The translations under genes and the position numbers were made by a program. DNA of 64,000 nucleotides from a virus, in IMG/VR virus record IMGVR_UViG_3300032288_005833, positions 1 to 64,000 of that record; one strand, 5' to 3'. Below the pieces are notes generated by a model. That model worked only from the letters and a program-made list of their open reading frames with translations. It searched no databases and was not told where the DNA came from. This document shows, in pieces, positions 53,997-62,836 of the stretch (positions within the stretch are counted from its first letter, which is position 1; every line of letters begins with the position of its first letter).

Positions 53997-54429
53997 TCAA
54001 TCTCAAGATTTTGAAGAACAATTTTCCACGGAAAGATCCGAATGGACAGAAAGAATAAGGGAGCTTTCTGTTAGGATGAGAAATATCCGAGAAATTGCAG
54101 AGGTCCAGGTTGAGTTGTATTCTGATAGACAAAAATTACTTGAATATGCTTATAAATTAGGTCAGATTCTAACAAAGCTAAATGCAAAGTTTAGATCTGA
54201 TCGTAGAACTAAAATGGTTTATTATTCGGAAGAACATAATACCAGATATGGTGCAAACGAAAAGACTGCATTAATAGATGGAGATTTAAGCGAGATAAAA
54301 AGAAAAATAGATGTCGTTGATAATCAAATGTCTTTCTTGAACGAAACCGTAAAAACTGTAGATCATTTTCTGTATGGGGTAAAGAGTAGAATCTCCCTAG
54401 AAGAGTTTATGAGAGGCAGTTCAAAATAA
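53989..54429 (+). CDS. uvsY: UvsY-like recombination mediator
   Basis: A 146-aa helical protein, close to T4 UvsY (137 aa). It has the same layout: N-terminal helical half (ERIRELSVRMRNIREIAEVQ), a lysine/arginine-rich middle with FRSDRRTKMVYYS, and a C-terminal helix (VKTVDHFLYGVKSRISLEEF) resembling UvsY's end. UvsY loads UvsX recombinase onto gp32-covered ssDNA. Its location next to a UvsW-type helicase, as in T4, supports the call; sequence alone is only suggestive. UvsX itself is not in the window. Confidence 0.65.
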   Translation: MSDQSQDFEEQFSTERSEWTERIRELSVRMRNIREIAEVQVELYSDRQKLLEYAYKLGQILTKLNAKFRSDRRTKMVYYSEEHNTRYGANEKTALIDGDLSEIKRKIDVVDNQMSFLNETVKTVDHFLYGVKSRISLEEFMRGSSK

Positions 54430-54440
54430 GAAAAAGCTGA

Positions 54441-55982
54441 ATGCTAAAATTTATAGTATCTGAAGATCTTCAATGGTTACTTTTACAAGACTATGACGAA
54501 GAGGTTGACAGAAAGCAACTTGAAATATCTTTAACCAGAAAAATACACAACTATTTTTTTCATCCATTAGTTAAGAAAAAACATTGGGACGGAGCAATTT
54601 GCTTTGTAGATAAGCGTGGACCATTATGGAGAATCCCCAGTGGATTATGGAGCGAAGTTTTTGAAATAGGAGAAAAGTACAAGATCGAGGTTGAAGTAAT
54701 AGGATTGGAAAGAATAGTAGACGGAGATCTAACATTAGAAGAATTCACTGAATGGGCTAATGAATTTTTTGCTGATAAGGAAATGAAGCCAAGAGATTAT
54801 CAGATCGAAGCTGCTTGGAGGATTGTTAAGTTTAGATTCTCGTGTTTAGAAATTGCAACATCCTCAGGTAAGACCTTAATTGCATTTATTGTTCTTGCAT
54901 ATCTTAAGAATATAAGAGGCATTAATAAATTCCTAATGATTGTGCCTAATACAACATTGATTATACAGGGATCGGAAGATTTTGAAGAATATGGTTTAAA
55001 AGAATTAGACAATTGCGATATTCAATTAATACACGGAGGAAACAAGAATAAAATCTCTGGAGGATTGATGATAGGAACTTATCAATCACTAGTTAAACAA
55101 GATGATGATTTCTTTGATGGTGTAGAAGCCATCTTTGTTGATGAATCCCATCAGTCTCACTCTAAATCTATTAAAGAGGTTATATCTAAATGTAAAGACT
55201 CTAGATATAGATTTGGTCTTTCAGGTACTTTGACTAATAGAAATACTGCAGAGCACTTAACTATCCAGCAATATCTTGGTCCATTAACAATGGAGATTAG
55301 TCCTAAGTTTTTATTTGATAATAAGTACGCCACCCCCGTCGCTATTAAAATAGTTAAGATGGATTGGCTGGATGAAAATCTTAAACAAAAATTATACGAA
55401 TTAAGAACTAATAAGAATAATAAGGACACTGAGAAGCTAGAGGGAAGCGAAATATTTGGAGTAGAAAGAAAGCTAGTTATCTCCTCTGAGAAGAGATTGA
55501 AATATATTGTTGATTTTATTGCTAAAACAAGTAAAAACTCTCTGGTTCTTTTCCAATCAGTCGGAGAAGGCTATGGTAAAAGAATATATGAGAATTTAAG
55601 AGAGATCCAAGCAGATAAGGAGGTTTTTTATATTGATGGGGACACTGATCCGGAAAGAAGAGATTACTACAAGACTAAATTGGAGGAGGGTGTGAATAAA
55701 GTTATGGTAGCAAGCTTTGGAACTCTTAGTACTGGGGTATCTGTAAAGAACATTCATAATATATTTTTAGTGGAATCTTATAAATCGGAGGTTCTGATTA
55801 AACAGAGTCTAGGTAGGGGAATGAGGCTTTACGAGGGGAAAGAAAGAGTGAATATTATCGATTTTGTCGACGATTTCTCCTATAACGGGTCAATGAACTA
55901 TCTAATGAAGCATTCCTTAGAAAGAATTGAGATTTACAAAAGGGAGAAGTTCGAATATAAGACCTATGAGATTACTCTCTAG
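54441..55982 (+). CDS. uvsW: UvsW-like DNA helicase
   Basis: A 513-aa superfamily 2 helicase. Motif Q/N-terminal region includes MKPRDYQIEAAWRIVKF (about 115-131). Walker A is ATSSGKTLIAFI (about 139-150), motif II is IFVDESHQSHS, and motif III is FGLSGTLTN. Motif IV-VI appear as LVLFQSVGEG, VASFGTLSTGVSVKNIHNIF and IKQSLGRGMRLYEG. Length matches T4 UvsW (503 aa), which drives branch migration and resolves R-loops and stalled forks, switching replication from origin- to recombination-dependent mode. It lies right after UvsY. Only 28 bases separate it from the next gene, which has a late-promoter-like motif. Confidence 0.9.
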   Translation: MLKFIVSEDLQWLLLQDYDEEVDRKQLEISLTRKIHNYFFHPLVKKKHWDGAICFVDKRGPLWRIPSGLWSEVFEIGEKYKIEVEVIGLERIVDGDLTLEEFTEWANEFFADKEMKPRDYQIEAAWRIVKFRFSCLEIATSSGKTLIAFIVLAYLKNIRGINKFLMIVPNTTLIIQGSEDFEEYGLKELDNCDIQLIHGGNKNKISGGLMIGTYQSLVKQDDDFFDGVEAIFVDESHQSHSKSIKEVISKCKDSRYRFGLSGTLTNRNTAEHLTIQQYLGPLTMEISPKFLFDNKYATPVAIKIVKMDWLDENLKQKLYELRTNKNNKDTEKLEGSEIFGVERKLVISSEKRLKYIVDFIAKTSKNSLVLFQSVGEGYGKRIYENLREIQADKEVFYIDGDTDPERRDYYKTKLEEGVNKVMVASFGTLSTGVSVKNIHNIFLVESYKSEVLIKQSLGRGMRLYEGKERVNIIDFVDDFSYNGSMNYLMKHSLERIEIYKREKFEYKTYEITL

Positions 55983-55990
55983 CATCTTTG

Positions 55991-56000
55991 GATATATAAA
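55991..56000 (+). promoter_or_regulatory. late-promoter-like motif GATATATAAA
   Basis: GATATATAAA lies 10 bases before the ATG at 56011 and marks the change from the replication cluster to late/accessory genes. Confidence 0.5.
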
Positions 56001-56010
56001 ATAAAAAAAG

Positions 56011-56709
56011 ATGAGACATCTTCAATCATACGAATTATTAGAAAGCAGCGACAAGAACGTTAAGTCGTATAGTCCTGAGAAATTCAAAAAAATCACAGGC
56101 AATGACTCTGCTCCTGGATTTACCGGATGGATCTACAATATTTTCATGTCTCTGAAGAATAACTTTGAAAATATGGACAATTTCTTCATGAGCGATGTGT
56201 ACATGAAGGATATACACGGAAAGCCAATAGACACTGGAATGGGCTGGCTTATTGGACAAGCAGGATCTTTGGCTACTTCGGTTGCAGCTAAAATATTTGA
56301 ACCTAGTGAGTTTATTAGCACAAATTGGAAATCTTCCGACGGATCTATGTTACAAGCACCCACATCAGATAAGGACGTAAAGACGGAGCATCTAAGACTT
56401 TTCAATGATAATTTCTCAAAGAAGGATCTTCCTAATATCAAGAGCGACGAAGATATGAAATCGTGGATTACAAATTTCTATAAAAAAGCAGGGACAACCC
56501 CAGGGAATGTAAAATGGGTAGATGATGCAGCATTAACTGCTGGCAACACCTACTTTAATAAATCAGCGGGACTTGGAAGAACAGCAGCAATAGGAACAGA
56601 GATAGCAGCAGGAACAGAAGTAGCAGCAGGTGCAGAAGCTGGTGGTTTATTAGCCACTGCTGCAAGAGCAGCACCACTTGTTGTAAGAAAGGCTGTTTTA
56701 AAGTTTTAA
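56011..56709 (+). CDS. hypothetical protein with capsid-leader-like start and Ala/Gly-rich end, 232 aa
   Basis: The protein opens MRHLQSYELLESSDKN, which loosely resembles the T4 capsid-targeting leader (K-x-Y/F-x-E-h-x-E). The middle is soluble, with MSLKNNFENMDNFFMSDVYM and a GWLIGQAGSLATSVAAKIF segment. The C-terminus is Ala/Gly-rich (GTEIAAGTEVAAGAEAGGLL) and ends in LVVRKAVLKF, an amphipathic or weakly hydrophobic tail. No family recognised. The late promoter-like motif just upstream and the leader suggest a head-associated or packaged protein; this is inference. Confidence 0.55.
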   Translation: MRHLQSYELLESSDKNVKSYSPEKFKKITGNDSAPGFTGWIYNIFMSLKNNFENMDNFFMSDVYMKDIHGKPIDTGMGWLIGQAGSLATSVAAKIFEPSEFISTNWKSSDGSMLQAPTSDKDVKTEHLRLFNDNFSKKDLPNIKSDEDMKSWITNFYKKAGTTPGNVKWVDDAALTAGNTYFNKSAGLGRTAAIGTEIAAGTEVAAGAEAGGLLATAARAAPLVVRKAVLKF

Positions 56710-56727
56710 AATATAAAGTAAAAAAAG

Positions 56728-56991
56728 ATGAAAAAAGTATCACAAATTCAGGAAAGCTTAAAGGTACAAAAAGCTACTGCAATCTCTAAATTAGACGAGA
56801 CAAATAAGTACCTGACTTTTGCTAAGACATACTACAAAAAGCATGGTGTTTCTGGTCCTTTCGATGAGAAATTCAAAGGCAATAAAAAAGCTCAAGAAAA
56901 ATTCATGGAAGAATTAGGAAAGGCGTGGGCAGATTACAAAAAAGAAAAAGGGATCGAAACAAAGTCTAGTAAGCCTTGGGCTAAAAAATAG
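56728..56991 (+). CDS. small lysine-rich protein, 87 aa
   Basis: A very lysine-rich, helical 87-aa protein beginning MKKVSQIQESLKVQKATAIS, with a tail SSKPWAKK. The N-terminus vaguely resembles the leader motif (KxxQIQES) but lacks the aromatic residue. It could bind nucleic acid by charge. It follows the previous gene by 18 bases, with an AATATAAAG element in the gap. No family recognised. Confidence 0.55.
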   Translation: MKKVSQIQESLKVQKATAISKLDETNKYLTFAKTYYKKHGVSGPFDEKFKGNKKAQEKFMEELGKAWADYKKEKGIETKSSKPWAKK

Positions 56992-57007
56992 GAATAAAAT
57001 CCAAAGC

Positions 57008-57436
57008 ATGTACGATATATTTTTCCCGATTATTGAACACTACACAGGAACCATCGTGTCAAAAGTAAGGAGGATTGATGAATCAATTCTTTTTAAAACA
57101 ATTTCAGGACAAGCTGGAAAGATAGAGAGAAACATAGAGGGAGATTGGGATTTACTTGTTGACGAAGAAAAAGTAGCAGAAATAGAAGATGGTTTATTTT
57201 CTATCTTTTGTGAATCCAGGGATCAACCTCCGATAGACAAGTATTACAGTGAATTATTAGTATTAAAAAGAAGAAGTGTATTGAACTATAAATCCAATAT
57301 TCTAGTTGATCAACTAATAACATCCATAGAATTTTTAATTCTGCACATGGATGTTCAATTAGAAGATCCTATAAAAATAGGACCATTCTTTACATTCAAT
57401 CATAATGGAACTAAACACGTTTTAGTATTAAATTAA
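57008..57436 (+). CDS. hypothetical protein, 142 aa
   Basis: A soluble 142-aa protein with an acidic middle (IEGDWDLLVDEEKVAEIEDG) and helical end (LVDQLITSIEFLILHMDV). No family, signal peptide or metal motif recognised. It is 4 bases upstream of the ligase/adenylyltransferase fusion, so the two are probably co-expressed; it may assist that enzyme. Confidence 0.55.
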   Translation: MYDIFFPIIEHYTGTIVSKVRRIDESILFKTISGQAGKIERNIEGDWDLLVDEEKVAEIEDGLFSIFCESRDQPPIDKYYSELLVLKRRSVLNYKSNILVDQLITSIEFLILHMDVQLEDPIKIGPFFTFNHNGTKHVLVLN

Positions 57437-57440
57437 AAAT

Positions 57441-59411
57441 ATGGCAGGCATAAAACATTTGAGCGAAATTTATAAAAAGCAAGGAGCAGAATTCCTTGAT
57501 GATTTATTTGGGAAAGAATTAATAGTTTCTGAAAAATTAAACGGAATGAGCTTCTCTTTTGAGAGGAGCATCTTTGATGGATCGTTATCATTCTATAAGA
57601 GAGATCAGGTTAATCCTATTTCTAAGATTGATCGAGTACTAATGAAGTATTATGAATCTCCAATTTCACATATACAAGAATTACCTGCATTAACATTGAA
57701 TGAGATACCTAGTGGATGGAGATTTGGGATGGAATTTTTTATTAATCCAAGTCCAGTCTTAGTATCTTATCAAAGAATACCAAGAAATGGTCTGGTACTA
57801 ACTCATATCATAGTTAAGAATCAATTCGGTGATATAGAAAGAACTATAGTGGAAAAAGAAGAGTTGGATTACTGGGCTGATCTTTTAGGTGTTGAAAACC
57901 CTCCTATTATCTTTCAAGGTAAATTATCGGATGATCAAAAAGTATCTATTAACGATTTTGTTAATTCTGCTCATGATAATCTAAAAACAGAACACGGAAC
58001 TAACAGCTTTGCTAAATATCTACTTAGTATATTAAATCCGGAATTAAATAAAACATTTTTAAATAATTCTTTAGAAGAGCCAATAGAAGGTGTAGTTTTT
58101 AGATTTGGATCAATTGATGGAACTGGTGAATCTTTCACTGCCAAAATATTAGATCCTGTTTTTGAAGATATCACCAGACAGAACAATGTTAAAAAAGTAA
58201 GCTACTTTCCAAGTGACATCTACGGTATAACCATATTAGAAGTAATGAACTACATCTTGGACAAAGGAATAGATTCATTTACTTTCGAAGGTGAAGATCC
58301 TCAGGACAAGTACATTTCTTTCGTATGCTCTGTTTTTAATTCTTTCACTGATGAGTACGGAGAAAAATATCTAGGTCTTGATTTTCAAGAGCCAGAATTT
58401 TTAAAGCAAGAAGGATTCCAACCAAATCATGATCTAATTAAAGATGAAAAAACAAAATCATTAATTGCTGATGATGAAAGCTATGAATCTCTTTTCAAAT
58501 TAATTCTTTCTGCTTTTAGAAAAATTAAGAAAAGACCAGGAGGATTTTTCACACAAGGAGCTATCGAGCAGTTTAATTTGCTTGTTAGAGAAATATCAGA
58601 ATATCTGAATAATAATTCTATTGTTGTTGAATCGATGATTCCAACTTTTGACCAATTTAGAAAAGTAAAAAAACCATTTATTCCTCAAGAAGAAGAGGAT
58701 GAAGAAGATATTGAAGATGAGGTTGAAGAAATTCCTAAAGATGAGATAATAGAAGAACCAGTAGAAGAGCCAGAGATCGAAATTGAAATAGAAGAAGATC
58801 CAATAGGGGATGAGGTAGTGATTGATCCAGAAGTTGTTGATCAAATAAAAACAGCACTTGGACAAAGCGAACCTATTTCTAAATCTGGATCCGACGATGA
58901 TGCTATAAAGGTAAACATAGTTATAGGAAAATTCCAGCCTTTTAATAATGGTCATTTAAAAATGATTAAAAAAGCAAATCAAAATAATGGATTACCGGTT
59001 GCTGTGTTTGTTGTTAAACCAGGACAGCATAGCTTTATAGATGATCAGACAATGGATAAAATGATGGGAATAGTATCTAACGATCTTTCAGGTATAATAG
59101 ATTCAATCCATTACATTGATGATGATCTTTTATCAACGGTGGTTCATACCCTTGGTAAGAAATATGATCCAAAAACTTTAACAGTTGGTAAGAAAAGACT
59201 TGATAACTATTTACTTCAAACAAGATCTTTAAAGAAGAGAAAAAAATTAGATTCAGCCTTTCAGATACAAACATCACCAGAATGGATTAATTCCGAGGAT
59301 GTTTCACGAACGATCCAAGAAAAAAATTATATGGAATTTAAAAAGAACGTGCCAAAATCACTTTCTGGACTTTGGGAGGAATTGACAAGATGCTACGATT
59401 CCTCTAAATAA
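57441..59411 (+). CDS. fused RNA/DNA ligase-like and NMN-adenylyltransferase-like protein, 656 aa
   Basis: Two enzymes appear in one 656-aa chain. N-terminal (about 25-240) is a covalent nucleotidyltransferase (ATP-dependent ligase) core. Motif I is LIVSEKLNGMSF with K32 as the likely AMP-accepting lysine, motif III is WRFGMEFFINP, motif IV is EEPIEGVVFRFG, and motif V is SFTAKILDPVF. Residues about 405-475 are an acidic Glu/Asp/Ile linker. C-terminal (about 490-650) is an HxGH-type nucleotidyltransferase: VIGKFQPFNNGHLKMI, and near the end WINSEDVSRTIQEKNY, the ISxTxIR-type block. In the HxGH motif the first His is Asn. NMN adenylyltransferases and related enzymes use this fold. An RNA-repair or NAD-related function is likely; which substrates it uses cannot be read from sequence. 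The operon ends here at a terminator. Confidence 0.75.
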   Translation: MAGIKHLSEIYKKQGAEFLDDLFGKELIVSEKLNGMSFSFERSIFDGSLSFYKRDQVNPISKIDRVLMKYYESPISHIQELPALTLNEIPSGWRFGMEFFINPSPVLVSYQRIPRNGLVLTHIIVKNQFGDIERTIVEKEELDYWADLLGVENPPIIFQGKLSDDQKVSINDFVNSAHDNLKTEHGTNSFAKYLLSILNPELNKTFLNNSLEEPIEGVVFRFGSIDGTGESFTAKILDPVFEDITRQNNVKKVSYFPSDIYGITILEVMNYILDKGIDSFTFEGEDPQDKYISFVCSVFNSFTDEYGEKYLGLDFQEPEFLKQEGFQPNHDLIKDEKTKSLIADDESYESLFKLILSAFRKIKKRPGGFFTQGAIEQFNLLVREISEYLNNNSIVVESMIPTFDQFRKVKKPFIPQEEEDEEDIEDEVEEIPKDEIIEEPVEEPEIEIEIEEDPIGDEVVIDPEVVDQIKTALGQSEPISKSGSDDDAIKVNIVIGKFQPFNNGHLKMIKKANQNNGLPVAVFVVKPGQHSFIDDQTMDKMMGIVSNDLSGIIDSIHYIDDDLLSTVVHTLGKKYDPKTLTVGKKRLDNYLLQTRSLKKRKKLDSAFQIQTSPEWINSEDVSRTIQEKNYMEFKKNVPKSLSGLWEELTRCYDSSK

Positions 59412-59417
59412 CAAACG

Positions 59418-59442
59418 AATCCTGCCAACGCAGGATTTTTTT
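59418..59442 (+). terminator. intrinsic terminator after the ligase/adenylyltransferase gene
   Basis: AATCCTGC (59418-59425), loop CAAC, GCAGGATT (59430-59437), followed by T's to 59442. An 8-base stem with a 4-base loop and U-tract. It lies 6 bases past the stop at 59411 and closes the operon before the next late-promoter-like motif. Confidence 0.85.
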
Positions 59443-59463
59443 GCGGGGATGTATAGTATATTT

Positions 59464-59475
59464 GAATATATAAAA
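59464..59475 (+). promoter_or_regulatory. late-promoter-like motif GAATATATAAAA
   Basis: GAATATATAAAA sits 14 bases before the ATG at 59490, between the terminator and the metallopeptidase gene. It would start the metallopeptidase/VWA transcript. Confidence 0.55.
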
Positions 59476-59489
59476 CAAAAAACACAGGA

Positions 59490-60302
59490 ATGTCTAAATT
59501 AGTAAAATGGAAGGATTATAGCAAAATTTACGAGGATGCTAATTCCGATTCAGGTATTGACGATGTAGCCGCTAAAAAAATACAAAAATGCCAGATTATG
59601 CTCTTAACTAAAGCTGGATTTTTTGGTCAGCTTTGTATGAATCTAAAATTTATAGAAGATAGAAATTTAAGATTTAAAACGATGGCGACTGACGGAATGA
59701 ACATTTATTACGATCCAGGTTTTGTTAACGGTCACACTGATGAAGAAATTAGATGGGTAATATGCCACGAGATCTTACACTGCTCCCTGCATCATTTTTT
59801 AAGAAAGCAAGCAAATCCTAGTGTTTGGAACATGGCAGCTGATTATGAGATTAATCAATTAATAGATCCTAAGAATTATTCTGGCAACCCAACCTATCAA
59901 AACGCTCTAGGAACAATGCCTTCTGGTGCTTTAGGTGGTGCTGGTGATAAAGATAAAGGATTTGTAAGTGGTTTATATAAAGGTAAAGCTGCAGAACAAA
60001 TCTATCAAATACTTATAGAAAATAACACAGTAGTACCTCCTGAAGAAGGATGGAACTACGGAGGTGTTCAACCTCCTGTCATGGTTTCTGCCCCTCCGGG
60101 GTCTGGCGGGGGTGGTAATGATGAAGATTATGGGGAAAAAGCAAAGGTTGGTGATTATGTTACCTTACCTGGTGGGGGATACGGAAAGATCGAATCAATT
60201 GATCCTGCAACAGGCGATGCTGATATTACACAGGTATCTGAACCAGATCTAAAGACAATGATAGAATCAAAAACGGGTAAAACAGTTAAAAAAATAAGCT
60301 AA
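59490..60302 (+). CDS. putative zinc metallopeptidase (DUF2201 N-terminal type) with leader-like start, 270 aa
   Basis: The protein starts MSKLVKWKDYSKIYEDANSD, resembling the capsid-targeting leader pattern. The core has the zinc motif HExxHxxxHH in WVICHEILHCSLHHFLRK (about residues 89-106), then MAADYEINQLID, typical of the metallopeptidase half of VWA-metallopeptidase (DUF2201-type) proteins. Bacterial relatives fuse this half to a VWA domain in one chain; here the VWA is the next gene. The C-terminus is a Gly/Pro linker and a small barrel-like segment (KVGDYVTLPGGGYGKIESID). Such proteins work with MoxR AAA+ ATPases, here two genes downstream. The predicted activity is peptidase or chaperone/client binding. 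The VWA partner starts 10 bases after this stop. Confidence 0.75.
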   Translation: MSKLVKWKDYSKIYEDANSDSGIDDVAAKKIQKCQIMLLTKAGFFGQLCMNLKFIEDRNLRFKTMATDGMNIYYDPGFVNGHTDEEIRWVICHEILHCSLHHFLRKQANPSVWNMAADYEINQLIDPKNYSGNPTYQNALGTMPSGALGGAGDKDKGFVSGLYKGKAAEQIYQILIENNTVVPPEEGWNYGGVQPPVMVSAPPGSGGGGNDEDYGEKAKVGDYVTLPGGGYGKIESIDPATGDADITQVSEPDLKTMIESKTGKTVKKIS

Positions 60303-60312
60303 TTATAATAAT

Positions 60313-61242
60313 ATGAAATTTAGTGTAAAGGATTTAAGGAAAATTGAGGTTGAGTATGAGCCAACACCACCACCACCTCCCCCGCCACCAGGTGAAGATC
60401 CACCCCCTCCACTTCCACCAATGCCACCGGAGGAAGAAAAACCATGGAATGAAAAACCAGATCCGAACGAAAAAGGTGGAGATGGCCCAGGCAAAGATGG
60501 TCAAGGGACTAAACCTAAATTAGTATCTAAAAAAATCGATACTGCTGAGGATCTTAAAAAATTCTGGGAAGATAAACTAGAAGAGGCAAAAGACAGACAC
60601 GGAGGTGATATACCGGGTGAATTAATGAGAGCAATTGAAAAACTCTTAGGTGTTAAGGTTGACTGGAAACAGGAGCTAAGAAAAATGGTGAGTAGCTTAA
60701 GTAGCAAAGCTGATTATTTTTTACCAAATAGAAGATTTCTTGCAACAGGTGCCCAGTGGGGATCTAAGAAAAAGAAAGAATCTTTTGAGTCTCTTGTAAT
60801 TATAGCTGACACATCTGGATCCGTTAGTCAGAAAGAATTAGAGCAATTTGTTTCCGAAGCTATGGATATAATGGAATCATTTAAGCCAAAGGAAACATTT
60901 TTAATTTGGTGTGACACGACAGTTTACGAACCAGTTGATGTTATAAAAAAAGGAGAGACCTGGAATTATCGTAAAGCATACGGCGGCGGAGGAACTAGTT
61001 TCATTCCACCGGTTGTTTGGATAGAAGAGAATATCATTAAAAAGGGTAAGAAATTAGGACCTGTTCTTTTCTTTACCGATGGCGAACCTAATACCGGACC
61101 TAATGGCGGATGGCCACTGGAGACTGAATATAGTATTAGAAGCTATGTAAATAAATTCTTCTGGATTATTTTAGGAGAAGGCGGAGTTCCAAGAAAGCAT
61201 GTAAAAGTCCCATTTGGGAAGAGAATAGATCTTATTATGTAA
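60313..61242 (+). CDS. VWA-domain protein, partner of the metallopeptidase, 309 aa
   Basis: A polyproline N-terminal stretch (about residues 16-45, mainly Pro with Glu) is followed by an acidic/lysine-rich linker, then a VWA domain (about 150-309). The MIDAS elements are visible: IIADTSGSVS (D-x-S-x-S), the GGGGTSF loop and FFTDGEPN. The end is KVPFGKRIDLIM. With the metallopeptidase gene it makes a split version of the fused DUF2201-type protein, and the MoxR ATPase is next. MIDAS metal binding and the VWA fold usually mediate protein contact. The polyproline arm could bind SH3-like or other client domains. A frame-antiparallel glycine-rich reading of the same region is a shadow. Confidence 0.8.
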   Translation: MKFSVKDLRKIEVEYEPTPPPPPPPPGEDPPPPLPPMPPEEEKPWNEKPDPNEKGGDGPGKDGQGTKPKLVSKKIDTAEDLKKFWEDKLEEAKDRHGGDIPGELMRAIEKLLGVKVDWKQELRKMVSSLSSKADYFLPNRRFLATGAQWGSKKKKESFESLVIIADTSGSVSQKELEQFVSEAMDIMESFKPKETFLIWCDTTVYEPVDVIKKGETWNYRKAYGGGGTSFIPPVVWIEENIIKKGKKLGPVLFFTDGEPNTGPNGGWPLETEYSIRSYVNKFFWIILGEGGVPRKHVKVPFGKRIDLIM

Positions 61243-61244
61243 TA

Positions 61245-61256
61245 GGATATATAAAG
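61245..61256 (+). promoter_or_regulatory. late-promoter-like motif GGATATATAAAG
   Basis: GGATATATAAAG lies 16 bases before the ATG at 61273, directly after the VWA stop. The MoxR gene can therefore be transcribed alone as well as with its partners. Confidence 0.5.
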
Positions 61257-61272
61257 CAAAATAATAAAAAAA

Positions 61273-62817
61273 ATGGCAAGAATTAAAAAGTTTAGTGACT
61301 ATGTGAATGAGGATTATTCATTTGGTGGTGCTATGCAAAAAGGAAAAGATCTTTTCTCCAAAGCGGGAAATTGGGTTTCTAGCTTTATTTCAAAATTAAA
61401 GCAAGGAATTTTTCCAGCAATCCCGGAAGGACCTAAAGCAGGTGCACCGATGATTGCATATTTAGCATCAAACGGAAAATCTTCAATAACTGACCAGATT
61501 AAAAATTTATACGGTGTTACAGCAGAGGAATCCGCAGAAGCTGATGTAGATTTGGACAATCAACAAGTTGAAGAAGCAATGAAAGATTTATCATACCCAG
61601 GAAAAGACGTTATTAATATCAATGCTGCAGAATTAGCAGATGAGATTGTAACAAGGTACGAAACGTTAATCGATGATGGTTTTAGTAAACCTATTTTTGT
61701 TTATGGAGCACCAGGCATTGGAAAAACAGAAATTGTAGGTCAGGCATGTGATGCATTAGGAATTGATCTAATGACCATTGATTTACAATTTATGGATCCT
61801 GCAGATTTCTTAGGTATACCTTCAGTGGTAGATATTGCTTCAGAAGATCCAAGAGGCGAAGGTGTAACAAGAACTAATCCTCCTATTTGGCTACCAAGAG
61901 ATAATGGACCTGAAGGAAAGGGTGGTATTTTATTCTTTGACGAAATGAATAGAGCTCAACAACCAGTTAGAACTGGTATGATGAATTTAGCTCAAGGTAG
62001 AAGAATTAACACATACAAACTTCCTTCAAAATGGTTAATAGTAGCAGCAGGAAACAGAGAAAGCGATGATAGACCAGGTGAAGTTGAACCTATCAGTACA
62101 GCACTTGCAGATCGTTTTTCTATCTACAACTATGTACCAACTGTAAAAGGATTTCAAGATTATGTAATTGGATCAGAATCTCCTTTGAAGGGTGCAATGG
62201 GTGCTAAACCGAGAGAGGTTGTTATACCTGAATTATTGTCATTCTTAGAATACTCAGAAGATTATTTCCATAATTTAGATCCACAATCTCCTGATGTTAA
62301 ATTTGCTACTCCAAGAGGATGGATAGATGCTTCTAAGCTTCTTTATTCAAAAATGAGAAGATTAGAAAAGCAAGGAAAAATCAGCAATGAGATTTCTGCT
62401 GATGAACTTAGAAAGGTATTCCAAACAGAAGTTGGATATTCAGCAGCTAATGCTTTTGTTAAATTCTACGAGGTAGTACAAAGCATTCCTCTTGCTGATG
62501 TTATGAAAGTATTTGATGAGCCAGAAAAAGCTCCAATACCTAAAGCAACACAAAAGAGCGATCCAGGCAAGTTCAATACTATTTATGAACCAGATATCAT
62601 GTTTGCAACAATAGCAGCTATCGTTTCTAAATCGGAGAAAATTAAACCTATTACTCCGGAGCAATATTCAAACGCAGTTGACTATTCAATTAAATTAGAT
62701 TCAGCATCATACGGTGCTTCATTCATTGCAATGTTAAACTCTAAGCATGAGTACATTAAAACTGATAGAGCATACACAATGCATCTTAAGAAGTTCACTC
62801 AGCATTACGGTCTTTAA
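61273..62817 (+). CDS. MoxR-family AAA+ ATPase with leader-like start, 514 aa
   Basis: The N-terminus reads MARIKKFSDYVNEDYSFGG, close to the leader pattern. About 120 extra residues precede the ATPase. Walker A is YGAPGIGKTEIVGQ (about 144-157), Walker B is GGILFFDEMNRAQQPVRTG, sensor region VAAGNRESDDRPGE, and arginine-finger type segment ALADRFSIYNYVP. These fit MoxR ATPases, which act on VWA proteins as unfoldase/chaperones. The C-terminal lid is extended and contains ATPRGWIDASKLLYSKMRR. The trio of metallopeptidase, VWA and MoxR is the standard MoxR-VWA module but phage-encoded and split. It ends at a strong terminator. Confidence 0.85.
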   Translation: MARIKKFSDYVNEDYSFGGAMQKGKDLFSKAGNWVSSFISKLKQGIFPAIPEGPKAGAPMIAYLASNGKSSITDQIKNLYGVTAEESAEADVDLDNQQVEEAMKDLSYPGKDVININAAELADEIVTRYETLIDDGFSKPIFVYGAPGIGKTEIVGQACDALGIDLMTIDLQFMDPADFLGIPSVVDIASEDPRGEGVTRTNPPIWLPRDNGPEGKGGILFFDEMNRAQQPVRTGMMNLAQGRRINTYKLPSKWLIVAAGNRESDDRPGEVEPISTALADRFSIYNYVPTVKGFQDYVIGSESPLKGAMGAKPREVVIPELLSFLEYSEDYFHNLDPQSPDVKFATPRGWIDASKLLYSKMRRLEKQGKISNEISADELRKVFQTEVGYSAANAFVKFYEVVQSIPLADVMKVFDEPEKAPIPKATQKSDPGKFNTIYEPDIMFATIAAIVSKSEKIKPITPEQYSNAVDYSIKLDSASYGASFIAMLNSKHEYIKTDRAYTMHLKKFTQHYGL

Positions 62818-62836
62818 TAATGCTAGATTAATATTT

